In this document: in pieces, positions 5,284-5,323 of the stretch | Layout of the letters: each line of letters opens with the position of its first letter | How positions within the stretch are numbered: the stretch's first letter is position 1 | Source of the DNA: Deltaproteobacteria bacterium UBA5799 | GTDB lineage: Bacteria; Desulfobacterota; GWC2-55-46 | DNA: 5,323 nucleotides | NCBI GenBank assembly: GCA_002418185.1 | Contig: DIDN01000041.1 | Span: forward strand, 1 to 5,323 | Direction of reading: 5' to 3' | Program-made: the position numbers and the translations under genes | The notes under the pieces: generated by a model | Databases searched by the model: none | Told to the model about the DNA's origin: nothing | What the model saw: only the letters and a program-made list of their open reading frames with translations

Positions 5284-5323
5284 TCAGTAGGCCTGGCCGG
5301 TCTGTCCGGCATCGCCGCCCATG
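5284..5323 (-). CDS. Possible C-terminal end of a minus-strand gene, cut by the window edge
   Basis: On the minus strand a frame open from the right edge ends in TGA at 5286-5284, reading MGGDAGQTGQAY. Ten of its twelve codons end in G or C, as expected for genes here, and a strong leftward terminator follows at 5163-5133. The other two minus frames are also open at the edge (stops at 5216-5214 and 5195-5193), but they run into A-rich and hairpin sequence, so this frame is preferred. Only 12 residues are visible; no product can be named. Confidence 0.3.
   Translation of the reverse strand, partial: MGGDAGQTGQAY

Noticed and set aside
5164..5323. tRNA, SRP RNA, tmRNA or RNase P RNA at the right end
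   Set aside because: No TTCRA-type T-loop, CCA end or conserved core of these RNAs was found. The hairpin GTACCC (5249-5254) with GGGTAC (5267-5272) alone is not diagnostic.
1..5323. CRISPR array, insertion sequence or integrase site
   Set aside because: No regularly spaced direct repeats, transposase or terminal inverted repeats were seen; codon use is uniform across the genes.

Overview
The window is GC-rich bacterial chromosome, densely packed with genes of ordinary length and no mobile elements. All coding regions use many AGG (Arg) and ATA (Ile) codons despite the high GC, so they look native to one genome. Together with an NtrB/NtrC pair and a signal-peptide-bearing Amt, this suggests a deltaproteobacterial or Nitrospirota-like Gram-negative, but the taxonomy is inference and only weakly supported.

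Layout. 1-95 is a leader with a hairpin at the left edge and a strong Shine-Dalgarno. 96-1391 (+) is an ammonium transporter of the AmtB type. Converging on it, with only 9 bp between the stops, is a minus-strand operon read from right to left: a PAS-type NtrB-like histidine kinase (about 4566-3478), an NtrC-like sigma54 activator (3478-2048) and thiamine-phosphate synthase ThiE (2051-1401). The three genes are joined by stop/start overlaps (TGATG and ATGA), so they are very probably co-transcribed and translationally coupled. A divergent control region of about 130 bp (4573-4701) separates this operon from a small Nudix hydrolase gene (4702-5100, +). The right end (5101-5283) is noncoding and rich in hairpins. 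It holds two oppositely oriented intrinsic terminators, and beyond it a minus-strand gene appears to end at 5284.

How the genes fit together. NtrB/NtrC would sense nitrogen status (in known systems through a PII protein, not present here) and activate sigma54 promoters, of which ammonium transporter genes are classical targets. Placing amt next to ntrBC is therefore functionally sensible. ThiE as the tightly coupled third cistron is the unexpected partner. No sigma54 -24/-12 element is visible before amt (only 95 bp are available) or before ntrB, where a sigma70-like promoter is seen instead.

I see no clear evidence of an entirely new system. The best leads are an inverted repeat sitting on the predicted ntrB transcription start, a probable leaderless Nudix mRNA, the coupled ntrBC-thiE arrangement, and a structured, bidirectionally terminated region at 5123-5245.
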